64,000 bases of DNA from positions 186,001 to 250,000 of the forward strand of contig MU119214.1 of the NCBI GenBank assembly GCA_014904845.1. The letters are read 5' to 3'. Source of the stretch: Acephala macrosclerotiorum (lineage: Eukaryota > Ascomycota > Leotiomycetes > Helotiales > Mollisiaceae). This document shows positions 22,173 to 32,733 of the stretch, piece after piece. The notes beneath the pieces were generated by a model, which was not told the origin of the DNA, searched no databases, and saw only the letters and a program-made list of their open reading frames with translations. How positions within the stretch are numbered: position 1 is the stretch's first letter; each line of letters opens with the position of its first letter. The translations under genes were made by a program, and so were the position numbers.

Positions 22173-22900
22173 CTACTTTTGTCTCCTGATGGAGGAAGAA
22201 AGTTCTCCCTGAATTTGTGTCAGCCTGCCTGCCAGTACTGCTCTCCACGATACCAATATATCGATAGTATCGTATCGCCTCTCCCATTTGTCATTATGAC
22301 TTGCTAATTGCTGATCACTCCTCATAGGTAACTTGTCTTTGTATCTATCGATGAAGAAGGGGTTCCCAGGATCGTTTTCGGTGCCGTCAGATAGAGGGAC
22401 CAGCGTTCTGTCGATCTCCACCCTCTTTCGAAGCATCGCTTTATGTTCCTCTTGAGTGAATTTCCGGCTTGGTGTGACTACTGTTGCGCTGGCTACCACA
22501 TTTTCGCGGAAGGGTGCGTAGGCTGGATCGATGGTGCTGGCCAGAGAGAGATAGTGGGGGACTGACAATAATAGGTTCGCCTATGCCGAAGACACATTTA
22601 GTCGCGGGATATTGTCTGTCGTTCCTAGTGATTCGTGAACTGGCCCAATGTTCCCTCTGTCTTCAGGATCTTCATCTGGCAGAGGTATCAACTTTGCATC
22701 ATCCATTTCCCGCTGCTAACGCTCAAGTTGTTCGAGTGTCTCGCCATCCACTGCTTCTGCGAAGATAGCGCACAATGGAACGCAGCTCCCGTCTGGCCTA
22801 ATAGAAGTCCCATTAACGTTTGTATTGTATGTAGGTGCCTGAGTCGAGAATTGGACTGAGATAGCAGAGAATTGACACGAGTCGATCCTTTGTTTGGCAA
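22173..22900 (-). pseudogene. Unrecognised coding-like fragment
   Basis: On the minus strand a 131-codon stretch (22568-22173) has protein-like composition (EEHKAMLRKRVEIDRTL; RYDTIDILVSWRAVLAGRL) but no ATG at its start. The sequence before it ends in TTGTCAG, which could be a splice acceptor. Further upstream (about 22712-22590) another frame reads EMDDAKLIPLPDEDPEDRG before a stop. I could not connect the two by a sensible intron. It may be the remains of a small gene or a real gene with a 5' exon I missed. No domain is recognised. Confidence 0.35.
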
Positions 22901-23761
22901 GAACGGTCGTTGACCATGACTACGGGTGATCTCTTGTCACTTCACATTTCTTAGGATTGTTCTTGTAGGAGGAAAGACTTCACTACCTTATCAGAGAGAC
23001 AAGATTAGTTTTAGGAGCACCATACGGTTTCGAGAGCGAAAGTCGTTGCCTAAGAACAAGCGAGGCGAGTTTATCTGGTGAAACAGGTCGTCAAAGCCAA
23101 ACAAGAATGAAAGCCTTGCTTCGAGAAATTTTATTCAACTTCGTCTCCATTCGGAGAGATATAGATTAACCTGAGACTGGACTAAATTGCTGTTCTTCGG
23201 CTGCTTGAAAGTTAGGAAAGCTAGCTATAAGTAGATTGAAGTTGAGGTTGACGGTGTCGTGCCGAACCCAGGACACCGGAGCCGAATTCTCGGATCAGAA
23301 TCGGACCCGGCATCTCACGGACTCAGTAATGATCAAACGCCTAGGCCTCCTTATGTTCGCTCGTAAACTTCATGTACACTGCCGGCATGCACTCTAAACG
23401 CTGTGATACAGCCGTAGCCAACATCATTATAACTATCGCTAACCCAGAAAACAGTTCTGGCCAGTCCCCTGGAAATCCGTTTGCGATGGATATTCTGGAA
23501 GCGAAGGAAGAAAGGAGGTCTCGCTTGGATGAATAGAGGTCTCATTATGCCTCTCGCTTATTTCCCTATTCTGACGAGCTGAAAGGGAGCCAGGCCCTGC
23601 TGTCCATTAAAGAGAGTGTATATGTGGATGCAAGCTCATATTATCCAGATAGATCAAAATAATGGATCTTCGTAGAACATAAGATATTGCATTCTCTCAT
23701 CTAAACAGAGACTCTACCTGCGCGAACTCCTCTCAGAGAACTCCAAACGCCTCGCGTTGGC
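22901..23761. other. Intergenic region
   Basis: Downstream flank of the MFS gene. No gene, repeat or RNA feature is supported. Confidence 0.45.
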
Positions 23762-25839
23762 CTATATACCTACTCCCAGAAAACAATATGCACTTCGTTC
23801 AAACTCCTTTCCTCTCCTTCTCCAAATCAAACTCCCAACATAGCTACCATGCGCAACAATCTCATCCTTATTTCCATCTTTGCCAATCCGTACATTGCCA
23901 AGCCCCAATGCTGCGACAACACCCAGCCACATGAAAGCAGTTATCGCGAAAAAGGCCACCACGATACCTCTCAACGCCTTCTCCCTCAAATATGCCTGTT
24001 GAGATTCCGGCAGTCCCGAGATAGCACCAAAACTGCTGGACCCCGCATTATTCAGGCTCAACCCCGCCTTCCTCAACTCATTATTGAAAATTGAAAGCAT
24101 GATCGTTGTAGCCAACACCCCGCCAAGTGAAACAGACAAAGACATCAGGGACACAATACTGGCAATCTTCTTTGGGAAGTATCCCACTCCATGCAAAGTG
24201 CCAGGCATGAATCTGATGCCTGTCCCGACACCTGTCATGGCCAGCATGCCGTAGATCAAGCCTTTGTGATTGGTGTTGACTGCTACAGCGAGGATCGTGA
24301 TGCTGAGAGGCTCAATGATGGTGCCCATGAGGAGAGGGAAGAAGGTTTGGAGAGGCCATTTGTTGCACATAAACATAGCAATGTATGCGCCGCCTGCAAG
24401 ACCAGGCATGTAGTAGAGCAGATTGACGCCTGCTTTTCCAGGCCCATAGTTCAGGACGAGTGCAAAGTATAGATCGACGAAGTAGTATACAGCATACTAC
24501 TGATAAATCAATATGAGATACGAAGCATGATTTAGGAGTCGAGCGGTAGAGATACCGAGTTCTCGTGAAGATCGCGAAGAACCCGGCTCCCCAAAACTCT
24601 GCAGATAAAGGGCGATATTTTACGTACCGTTGCCATCCCGGTAATGATATTGATGTAAATCAGAAGTCCGGCGTTGCGAGTAAAGAGGAGCTCAATCGGA
24701 ATCATGGCTTTTCGGGTTGGTGCTCGTACGGAGAGGAATTTACCTGGGAGCATGTAATGTTCCCAGGTTAGGAAAGCGAAAATGAGAGTGATGGCGATGA
24801 TCAGTGGAGCAAGGACGTTGACGGATGTCCACGAATAGTAGGAACCAGCCCATGTAAGAGCCAGAACCAAAAGTCCCATACCGAAGAGGAAGAGGAGTTG
24901 TCCGCCGAAATCGATGGTCATTAATCGAGCGCTGAATGTCTGACTGAGAGAAGGATCTTCGACAGCGTCTGTTCGAGTGATTTGCTGAGGTCCAAGAAGT
25001 TCTGGTCGAAGAACGAAATGCGCAAGGGCGAGGCCGCAGACACCGATTGGGATGTTGATTATGAAGCACCATCTCCAAGACACGTTCGTTAGGTAACCTC
25101 CGAGTACAGGACCCGCACCATAACCCACCCCTCCCACGATCGTGAAGATGGTATTGTTCTTGGCGTTCTCTTTCAAGGACACTTTATCCGCAAGAATGAT
25201 TTTCGTGTTGATGAGAAGACCGGCACAGCCAATTCCTTGGAATGCCCTTCCGACTAGAAGCATGGGAAACGCTGTAGTCGGAGATGCGGAGCATAATATA
25301 CTTCCGAGCAGCATGGTGCAGAGTGCAGACTGTGTAGCTGCATAACGCCCAAAAACGTCTGAGAATTGGCCCCAGAACGGAATGAATGTCGCGGAGGTCA
25401 GATTGAAAGCTGAAATTATCCAATTCAATTGAGAGAGTTGATCTTGGCATAATGTTAGCTAGGTAATATAACGAGATGTGAGCAGACTTACGGAAGTCGG
25501 AGGCTATGAAGGGCAACGCTGATGCGATAATCGTAGAGTCGAGGGATTGGACCAAGAAGGGTAGAAAGAGTCCTGCCATCAGTCTGCGCCGGTAGATTCT
25601 CATCCGGCGATGTTCGTCCTTACAAATAGGGCACCTTGAGCCATCCATCTCAGTAGTCTGCATTCGATTTTTGCTGGCCTTCGCTTCTTCGAGGGTATCG
25701 CACTGGCATCGTGGCTATCGGAAACGGAGTTTGAGTCTGTGAAACCATCTTCGATGTTGCCTACTGATCGCTGATGTTCGCAGGGGTTTGGTCGACTTGG
25801 AGTCTTCTTGAAGAATTTCTTGTATATTATTGTCGCCAT
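23762..25839 (-). CDS. MFS multidrug exporter (14-TMS DHA type), apparent N-terminal frameshift
   Basis: A plasma-membrane proton antiporter that would export toxins or drugs. The intact part starts at an ATG at 25663, with exons 25663-25492, 25442-24628 and 24496-23762 (573 aa). Introns are 49 and 131 nt (donors GTAAGT and GTACGT). Motif A (GQFSDVFGR) and motif C (GAGPVLGG) are present, with about fourteen hydrophobic segments, and DGSRCPICKDE lies just before the first. The conserved cytoplasmic N-terminus of this family (FFKK...NPCEHQRS) is present upstream from ATG 25839, but in another frame. The break falls by a run of five T (plus strand, 25668-25672), where one missing base would rejoin the frames. 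Either the gene is frameshifted or a sequencing error sits in the homopolymer. A shorter protein from 25663 keeps the whole transporter core. Confidence 0.75.
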
Positions 25840-26717
25840 GATTTCAGATGTCCTGGAAACAATAGAGTTGTACAAGCGGCTCGAGAAATGCGTGGAAACT
25901 TCAACACACGAATTGAAAGCTGATGTCGTGAACGAACGGCTGAATATCTAGAGCCACTTGGATTCTTATATCAAGACATGATGAAGGCACCTCGAAAAAT
26001 AAGACGGACTAAAGTCCACAAAACAGGCTGAGCCCCAGAGAATAGTTGTTGGTTCAATCGAACGTCGAAGCAACCTCCTTTTGGTATTCATGATGCTGAC
26101 CCCTTGTTCGTGGAATCCGTGATGCACCTGAGGCTCCTAGTCCTTGGAAGAGCTGAGGCAAGTGATGGGTCCAAGATTTGCCACGCGTTTGGAAAGAAGG
26201 TATTGGTCAGTTCGCAGACGAGGCTGATATGGAGTTAGCCCAGAGATTCAAGGCTGATCTGTTCCGCGTGGTGGTGATGTTGTGAAGCTTGGTGAAATAG
26301 GCTGAGAATTTTAAATACGAGCTAAGCTTGGGAGTGATTGGCAGAATAAGCGAACTTCCTGATACACCAAATATGGTTAGATCTTCACTAATGCAGCGGG
26401 CTGCACAAGTGGCAGGGAGATTATGCATAGCCCGATGTCAACCCGTTCAGACGTCCTTTTTAACTTCGCAAATTACCCTCTTTGGACATCCTCTGCGAAG
26501 CAATTCGACATGATACTTCACTTCAACAGTCACAGATGATGGCGATTCTGGAGATTGAGGCAGTAACCAATTCTTCAACCACGACCTAAGGCCACAATTA
26601 CCCAGCTTGGTTGCGACTCTTCCCGCACTAGCTGACCTTATCTGAAGACTGTTCCGGTACGAGAACCGGATTGAGCTGCTCGGAGCACAAGCGTTTGAAC
26701 CTGGAGTCGAATGAAGG
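25840..26717. promoter_or_regulatory. Divergent upstream region between MFS exporter and Zn2Cys6 regulator
   Basis: The exporter (-) and the regulator (+) are head to head across about 880 bp. This arrangement often accompanies local control of a transporter by its neighbour. It contains the CCGGT/ACCGG inverted site at 26654-26669. No coding sequence is supported inside. Confidence 0.45.
26654..26669. promoter_or_regulatory. Inverted CCGGT-N6-ACCGG site
   Basis: CCGGT and ACCGG form a perfect inverted repeat with a 6-bp spacer, ending 48 bp before the regulator ATG. It holds CCG and CGG triplets in everted orientation 10 bp apart, a form that binuclear zinc-cluster dimers can bind. Autoregulation is an inference only. 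Confidence 0.35.
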
Positions 26718-28364
26718 ATGGTCTTCTGTGGGAAGCCTAGTGGGGGCTGTCACGCCTGCAGGGAACGAAAGACGAAATGTGATCAAGTCCCAGAAGGCTG
26801 CACCCAATGCAAGAGAGCGAAGCGGATTTGCCCAGGGTATCGCTCGAGGAGTGATCTGATCTTCAGAAACGAAAGTTCCAATGTCATCCGAAAGTTCAAG
26901 GCCAAAGAAGCGAGGCAAAAGCAAGCTGTCTCGATTCGGACGAAAGCCTCTGCTTCCCCACCAAACTCAATTGCAGACACCAATGCGGAAGAGGTATCAA
27001 TGGAGGTCGTGCAGCAGCAAGACACTCAACTTGATGTCTTCTCACTCGCACCTTCGATCGAGGACCGAGCGACTGGCTTCTTTGTTGCAAACTATGTCCT
27101 CGGCATGAACGGCCCATCTCGCGGTCATCTCGACTATATCGGCGATGTTTCTAGGACCCAGGTCTTGGACGAGGCTTTAATCTGCAGTATGAAAGCTGTT
27201 GGTCTTGCAGGATTTGCTCATGCGGAGCACGCCCCTTCACTGATGAAAAATGCCCGATATCAGTACATGCGGGCCTTGAACTGCACTAATGCAGCCCTAC
27301 GAGATCCGGTGGAAGTTAAGAAGGACACTACCTTATTGGCTATTATCATCCTTGGTATCTTCGAAACCATCACCGGTTGCACACAGCGTACCTTGCAGGA
27401 CTGGGCTCAACATATCAACGGAGCTGCGGCTGTCATCAAGCTTCGAGGTCCCGACCAAATAAAGTCGCCACAGGGTCGACGAATGCTGATACAAGTGGCT
27501 TCCAGTCTCATGATCAACTGTCTTCAAAGAGGCGTGCCCTTACCAACCCACATTCAGGAGTTCATGACGGCAGCCATAAAAGAAGTAGACAAACCGGATG
27601 CTGCATTCGTTGTCTGCGACATCATGATGCATTTCGCAACCCTTCGAGCATATGTTCTAAGCGGGAAATTGACCAACCCGCGAGAGATCTTGAAACGTTG
27701 TCTGGAACTGGATGGGCAGCTCTTGGACATTGTCGTGAATGTTCCCGAGGGCTGGGAATATCAGACAATCACGACGGACGCAGACTCGGATGTAGCCTTT
27801 AATGGACGGTATCACGTCTACTACGACTATTGGATAGCCATGATTTGGAACGCCTTGCGTTCTTTACGTATCCTCATCAACGAACTTATCCGCGAACTTC
27901 TTCTAAGATGTTTCGCTCGCAGACCACCAATCTTTAATACCACGGAATATACCGCCCAATTTCAAATAAGCACAGATGTGATGTACCAGCATCAAGAGGA
28001 GATCCTTCTCAGCGTCGCCCAACATTTCAACCAATTCCCACCGCCACGCGATCCAGCTTCTTACAAACAGATAACATCTATGCCACTACTAGCGTACAAT
28101 GAGATGCATGCACCTATACGAATGTCAGGCGGTTCATTCCTCATATGGCCGCTTTGGCACGTCGGTATTTTGGACATTTGTACAGAGGAGGTGCGCCGAT
28201 TTGTGGTGAAAAATCTGAGATCCATCGGAGACACAATGGGAATCCAGCAAGCAAACGTTCTTGCCGAGATTGTTCACGCGAAATCAGATATTGGGGTCTG
28301 GAAAGAAGGAGATCCACCTCATTCGAATCCCAATTATACATTTGATGTAAAGTTTGATGGTTGA
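26718..28364 (+). CDS. Zn2Cys6 transcription factor with DUF3468-type TF domain
   Basis: A 548-aa single-exon regulator. The N-terminus MVFCGKPSGGC is the common start of this subgroup. The cluster C11-X2-C14-X6-C21-X6-C28-X2-C31-X6-C38 is complete and is followed by PGYRSRSDLIFRNE. The middle contains LLAIIILGIFE and AQHINGAAAVIKLRG, typical of the fungal TF domain of the DUF3468/Fungal_trans_2 class, and the C-terminus has GGSFLIWPLWHVG. The start codon at 26718 directly precedes the conserved N-terminus. The gene is divergent from the MFS exporter, which makes that exporter a plausible target (inference). No lesion is seen, in contrast to the broken genes on its left. Confidence 0.88.
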   Translation: MVFCGKPSGGCHACRERKTKCDQVPEGCTQCKRAKRICPGYRSRSDLIFRNESSNVIRKFKAKEARQKQAVSIRTKASASPPNSIADTNAEEVSMEVVQQQDTQLDVFSLAPSIEDRATGFFVANYVLGMNGPSRGHLDYIGDVSRTQVLDEALICSMKAVGLAGFAHAEHAPSLMKNARYQYMRALNCTNAALRDPVEVKKDTTLLAIIILGIFETITGCTQRTLQDWAQHINGAAAVIKLRGPDQIKSPQGRRMLIQVASSLMINCLQRGVPLPTHIQEFMTAAIKEVDKPDAAFVVCDIMMHFATLRAYVLSGKLTNPREILKRCLELDGQLLDIVVNVPEGWEYQTITTDADSDVAFNGRYHVYYDYWIAMIWNALRSLRILINELIRELLLRCFARRPPIFNTTEYTAQFQISTDVMYQHQEEILLSVAQHFNQFPPPRDPASYKQITSMPLLAYNEMHAPIRMSGGSFLIWPLWHVGILDICTEEVRRFVVKNLRSIGDTMGIQQANVLAEIVHAKSDIGVWKEGDPPHSNPNYTFDVKFDG

Positions 28365-29144
28365 TGCTCACAAAAGCGCACGGAAGAGGCGCAGAACCAC
28401 GGCGACAATAATAAAGACGAGACAAATACGAGAGAAAGGGTTTAACTGCGGCTAACTAAGCCGGGTGAAAGGCCTCGACTTCTCGGTCGGAATTTGTGGT
28501 AAGATAAGTGATGACACGAGAGACGTGCCGACACTCGCGGACCACGGATCTGAGTTTGCTTGATAATAGCCGGTTAGCCTCGAAGAGGCAATCCGTGAGT
28601 TGAAGAAAAAGAAGACAAAGAAACGTATGGAAAGACCTCGTACTATGACAAAAGTATGATCTTAAGGAAAGACAGAAGGTTGAGCAGGCGTTATCTGAGC
28701 ATGTTAGAAAGAGATCTGCCTTGTACGGTAGCGAGATAGGTATGAAATAGACTTGACGAAATCTCGCCAAACTCCATTTCCATTTATTGTCTGATCCAGG
28801 AAACTATAAGTTGAAAACAAATATTCGTTTGCAACAGGTTGGACATTGAAATGGGGAGGAGCTTTAGGCAAGAGATAGACTTCGGGAAGGAACAAGGTAT
28901 TCCCGAGACCTTACTAAAAATAGCTTCACACCCGTTTACGTCGCCTTCCTGTGAGCTCCCCAACAATTGACATGTGAATCGGATGATGGCCACTCCACTA
29001 GACAACTCGTATTAAAGTAGCCCTCCTCGCTGCAAATAAGAACGAGGATATTTCTCCTCTACTCGCCAAGCTTATTTTCTACCTACCCAGAGATGATTAA
29101 ACCGAAGCCTTCGAGCTCCAAAATTCCCTCGGCAGCGACCCGAG
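28365..29144. other. Intergenic region
   Basis: Between the second regulator and SEC59, both on the plus strand. It should contain the SEC59 promoter. Nothing else is recognised. Confidence 0.5.
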
Positions 29145-31933
29145 ATGCCTGAGCAGCTCAAACCCAGCACATCATCGCGAACGCAATTCAAAGACCTCCG
29201 AGATGACGCTCTCCGAAGATTATCGCGCTCTCCACACCCTTACCATCGACAGCAATTCGAGTTGCCTTATGGTTCCGAGAGATTTAGTACCAATGCCCCT
29301 CCATTACGATCACCCTTGCGCTCAACGCAGAATACCGACGATGAAGAGCAGGAGGGATCGCGGCAGACGGCGGATGACTACAAGAAGGCCTATAAAGGGT
29401 CTACAGGAAGTGATAGCGGTACAGAGGCAGATGATGAGCACTTCCTGAAGGGACTACCTGCACCAAAGCTACGGCCACATAAGGGATTGAGAGGAGTTGA
29501 TCTCTCTGGGACACCGAGTCCTATTTTGTCGCCGGCCATACTCGATGAAGATTCTCTTAGGTCGCAAGGATATCTGCGGCAGAAGAAGGCTGCTTCCTCT
29601 CCAGAAAGTGATGATGCGCGAAAGCTTGCGGAAAAGCTCCAACGGAAACGAAAAGTGGAGGTTATACGGAGGTGTAGTGAGACGTCAATACTATTCTTCT
29701 TGGCTGCGATGCTTTGCTGGGATCCAGAAGTACGCAAACTTCTGCATTTCTGGAGAAGGGGTAAGTTAGAGAATGCAACTCCATGCAAATGCTAACAAGT
29801 TCAGAATTGAGTTGCCAGGCCCTCACCATATCATCCCTTGTCGCGATTTATCCTCTACGATTATTACGAAATATTCAACCTTCTGCACCTTGGAAGCGAC
29901 CGTTTCCCATTGCAATTCCTGCAGCTTTCGATCCTGCTTCTTTACTCTACCCTCCCAGCATCACAATGCTGGTTTCTATGGTACTCTCGAAGAATGCCAC
30001 TGCCAACTTCCTACCGAGCATCATTCTTGGAATATCCTCGCTTCCAAGAAATTTAATACCATCTACCGGTGGTCTTTGGGGCTCAAATATGACACATTGG
30101 CTTGTTTCTTGCCTTCCGCTTCTTATCCGACATAATGGCGAGGTTCAGAACCTCCTTGAAAAGAACAACGATAATGTCACTTTACAACCTGAGGTGTTGG
30201 TGCTATTGTATCCACTGCATCAGTCGCTCTGTGTTACACTCCATTATCTGACGACGACGAGTCTTCTTGAAGCCGAATTGCAGCTTCTCTCAATAGCTTT
30301 GATTGACTTGCTACTCTTAGCTTCGTCTCCACAAGCCATTATCTTGAAAGCGCTTCTCTGGGGAGGAGGCCTTGGACTGCTAGTCACCTGCGGACGCGTC
30401 CTTAAATGGGGTGTGGCTTTAGCAAGAGTTCCAAAATGGCGGTTCAAGCGTTCGCCAAATGAGGGGCGATTTTTCCATGAGAAGGGGTTGAAACTTGTGC
30501 AGAAACCGTTTTCATTTGGAGCACTTGGGACCACGATCTTCGCGAAAGATACAGCGATGACTGACTCTAGTGATGAGGACGATATCTATGATGCTGTTCC
30601 ACACTCTCCAAGTCTGAAACTGAAAACTTCAACAAGCATGTATGATGGAAGCGCTGAGAATGGATCAGGATCCGCCATTGAACCAAAGCACAAGGTCAAC
30701 TTTATGAACGCATCTATAGCGGTGGAAGAAGGCCAAATGTCCAAGGTCAAGAGAAGATACACGCTTCCGTCCTTATCTAATATTCCTCCGAGGTCGAACA
30801 AGCGAACTCCGTCTGGTCGCCGAAAAAGAGCTAGCTCTTCTAGCGTGCAAGCCTTCTTTTCTCTCACCCAGACAGAAGCGACGGTGCGCAAATGGGTTTA
30901 CGCTGGCTACGTTTACGTTTGGGTCATTGTTCTCATCCTAGTCGGCATCAGAGAGTATGTTGGCAGATATGCTTTGCACAGCGTCGAACCTATCGGATGG
31001 GCCCTCGGTTACTTATTTGGTGACCTACCAAGTTTCAGAATGGAAGTTGTGACTCGCAATCTCCAGCGATGGATTTGTCTTCCACTTCGTAGTGGACATG
31101 AGAATGAAGAGTCTTGTTCTCTTGGCTGGGTACAGCACTTACGGCATGCATCCTTCGGGGAAGCCAACACTCGACTCATACTGTCCGGGTACTGGTTGGC
31201 TATCATAATCGTCGGTCTGGCGATCGTCTTCCGCCTCTCTGAAGTTTATGAGGTCGACACCCGGCGAAAAGTGTTTCATTTCATGATGGTAGCAATGCTA
31301 CTTCCTGCGACCTACGTGGATCCGACTTATGCAGCGTTAGCGCTGATATTAATGCTTGCAATCTTTTTATTGCTCGACTTGTTCCGAGCGTCTCAACTTC
31401 CTCCTCTGTCCAAGTCGCTCGCCTATTTTCTAACACCTTATGTAGATGGAAGGGATTTGAAAGGTCCTGTAGTTATATCTCATATTTTCCTTCTCATCGG
31501 ATGCGCAATTCCTCTTTGGCTATCCCTTGCATCTTTACCACGAACTGGCAACACCTGTCTTGCTGGATGGGAGGTACCGACGAGAGAAGTGAGCATGGTC
31601 AGCGGCGTTATCTGTGTCGGTATGGGTGATGCTGCGGCATCATTAATCGGACGACGTTACGGCCGGCACAAATGGATCTGGGGCGGAGGCAAAAGTATTG
31701 AAGGCAGTGTAGCATTTGCTACTGCCGTGGGATTGGCGCTGCTCGTTGCGAAAGCATGGCTTAGAATGGGTGGGTGGCCAGCGAATAATGATGATACCTG
31801 GTTCATGACAATTGGGAAGGTAAGCGTCGCAGCTTGGGTGGCCAGCTTGACGGAGGCTGTTCTCACAGGTGGGAATGATAATGTCGTCGTCCCGGTGGTA
31901 CTCTGGCTTTGTGTTAAAGGTTTAGACATTTAG
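29145..31933 (+). CDS. SEC59: Dolichol kinase
   Basis: Uses CTP to phosphorylate dolichol at the ER membrane, giving the dolichyl phosphate carrier for N-glycosylation, O-mannosylation and GPI anchors. Exons are 29145-29760 and 29805-31933, joined across a 44-nt intron (GTAAGT, CTAAC branch, CAG), for 914 aa. The first 170 residues are hydrophilic and probably disordered. About fifteen hydrophobic segments follow, interrupted by a basic Ser-rich loop (about residues 440-565). The C-terminal third has the cytidylyltransferase/dolichol-kinase features: DTRRKVFHFMMV, DLFRASQLPP, GDAAASLIGRRYGRHKW, KSIEGS and TEAVL. It is longer than yeast Sec59 (about 520 aa) because of the N-terminal extension and the central loop, as is common in filamentous fungi. 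Confidence 0.92.
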
Positions 31934-32733
31934 ACCTGGGCGAGAAGCGCTTTTGGATATTTACATGACTCACGCCTGCTACCTCCGGTGGCATTTCGAA
32001 AATCAATGTGCTCACATGTGAACAGAAGTGTGCTTTTGATATGGCGGTCTAGAACGCCAGCATGAAAACAATCACCGGTTCTGATCCGATTTGGCCGATC
32101 CGGATCTGATAAGCACGGGAAGAGGGAGGCTCACGGCAACTAACGGGCAATGAACGAGGCTGACCACTAGCGGGCAGCCCCTTTCTCGGTACACTTGCCC
32201 ACGAACATTTCTCTCTTTTATCGCATTTCAACGCGAACTTCATCCACCGCTTCAAGAAATCCATGGCTCGTGGGGCGATTCGTGTTGGCCGACAAGGCTG
32301 ACCCCAAGATCGCGAGACTTCTCGAAACCTTCTTGAACCCTAATAAGATCGCAGCCATCGATGATTTAACACCATGACTCGAGAACCTCCTTTACAGCCC
32401 CTCTAATTGGCTCGCTGGTTTGCCGGAACACCAATGAGGCCCCAACGCAGCAGCTCAACCCCAAAGATGGGATGCTACCTCTCCGCCTTTCATGGGTTCA
32501 CTCCGACTACGGGGTCTGCACGTGTATGTTCATGTCCATGGCACCGGGTCCGCCTTTTCGTGTTTTAAAGCTTGGTGCTCCTTTTCGTCCCTGACATCTT
32601 GTTCTCTCACGCCGCGGCAGTCTGAAGACTTTGTGATAGAATCGGTGCTCCGTACGCACGACGGTATTGTGAAAGGGTTGAAGGAGGGTAGACGAAAGTT
32701 GGGATACCCCACTTTTGTGTGTTCAGCCTCATC
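31934..32733. other. Intergenic region
   Basis: Between SEC59 and the third regulator. A 60-codon open frame at 32195-32377 is not convincing. No other feature is seen. Confidence 0.45.
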
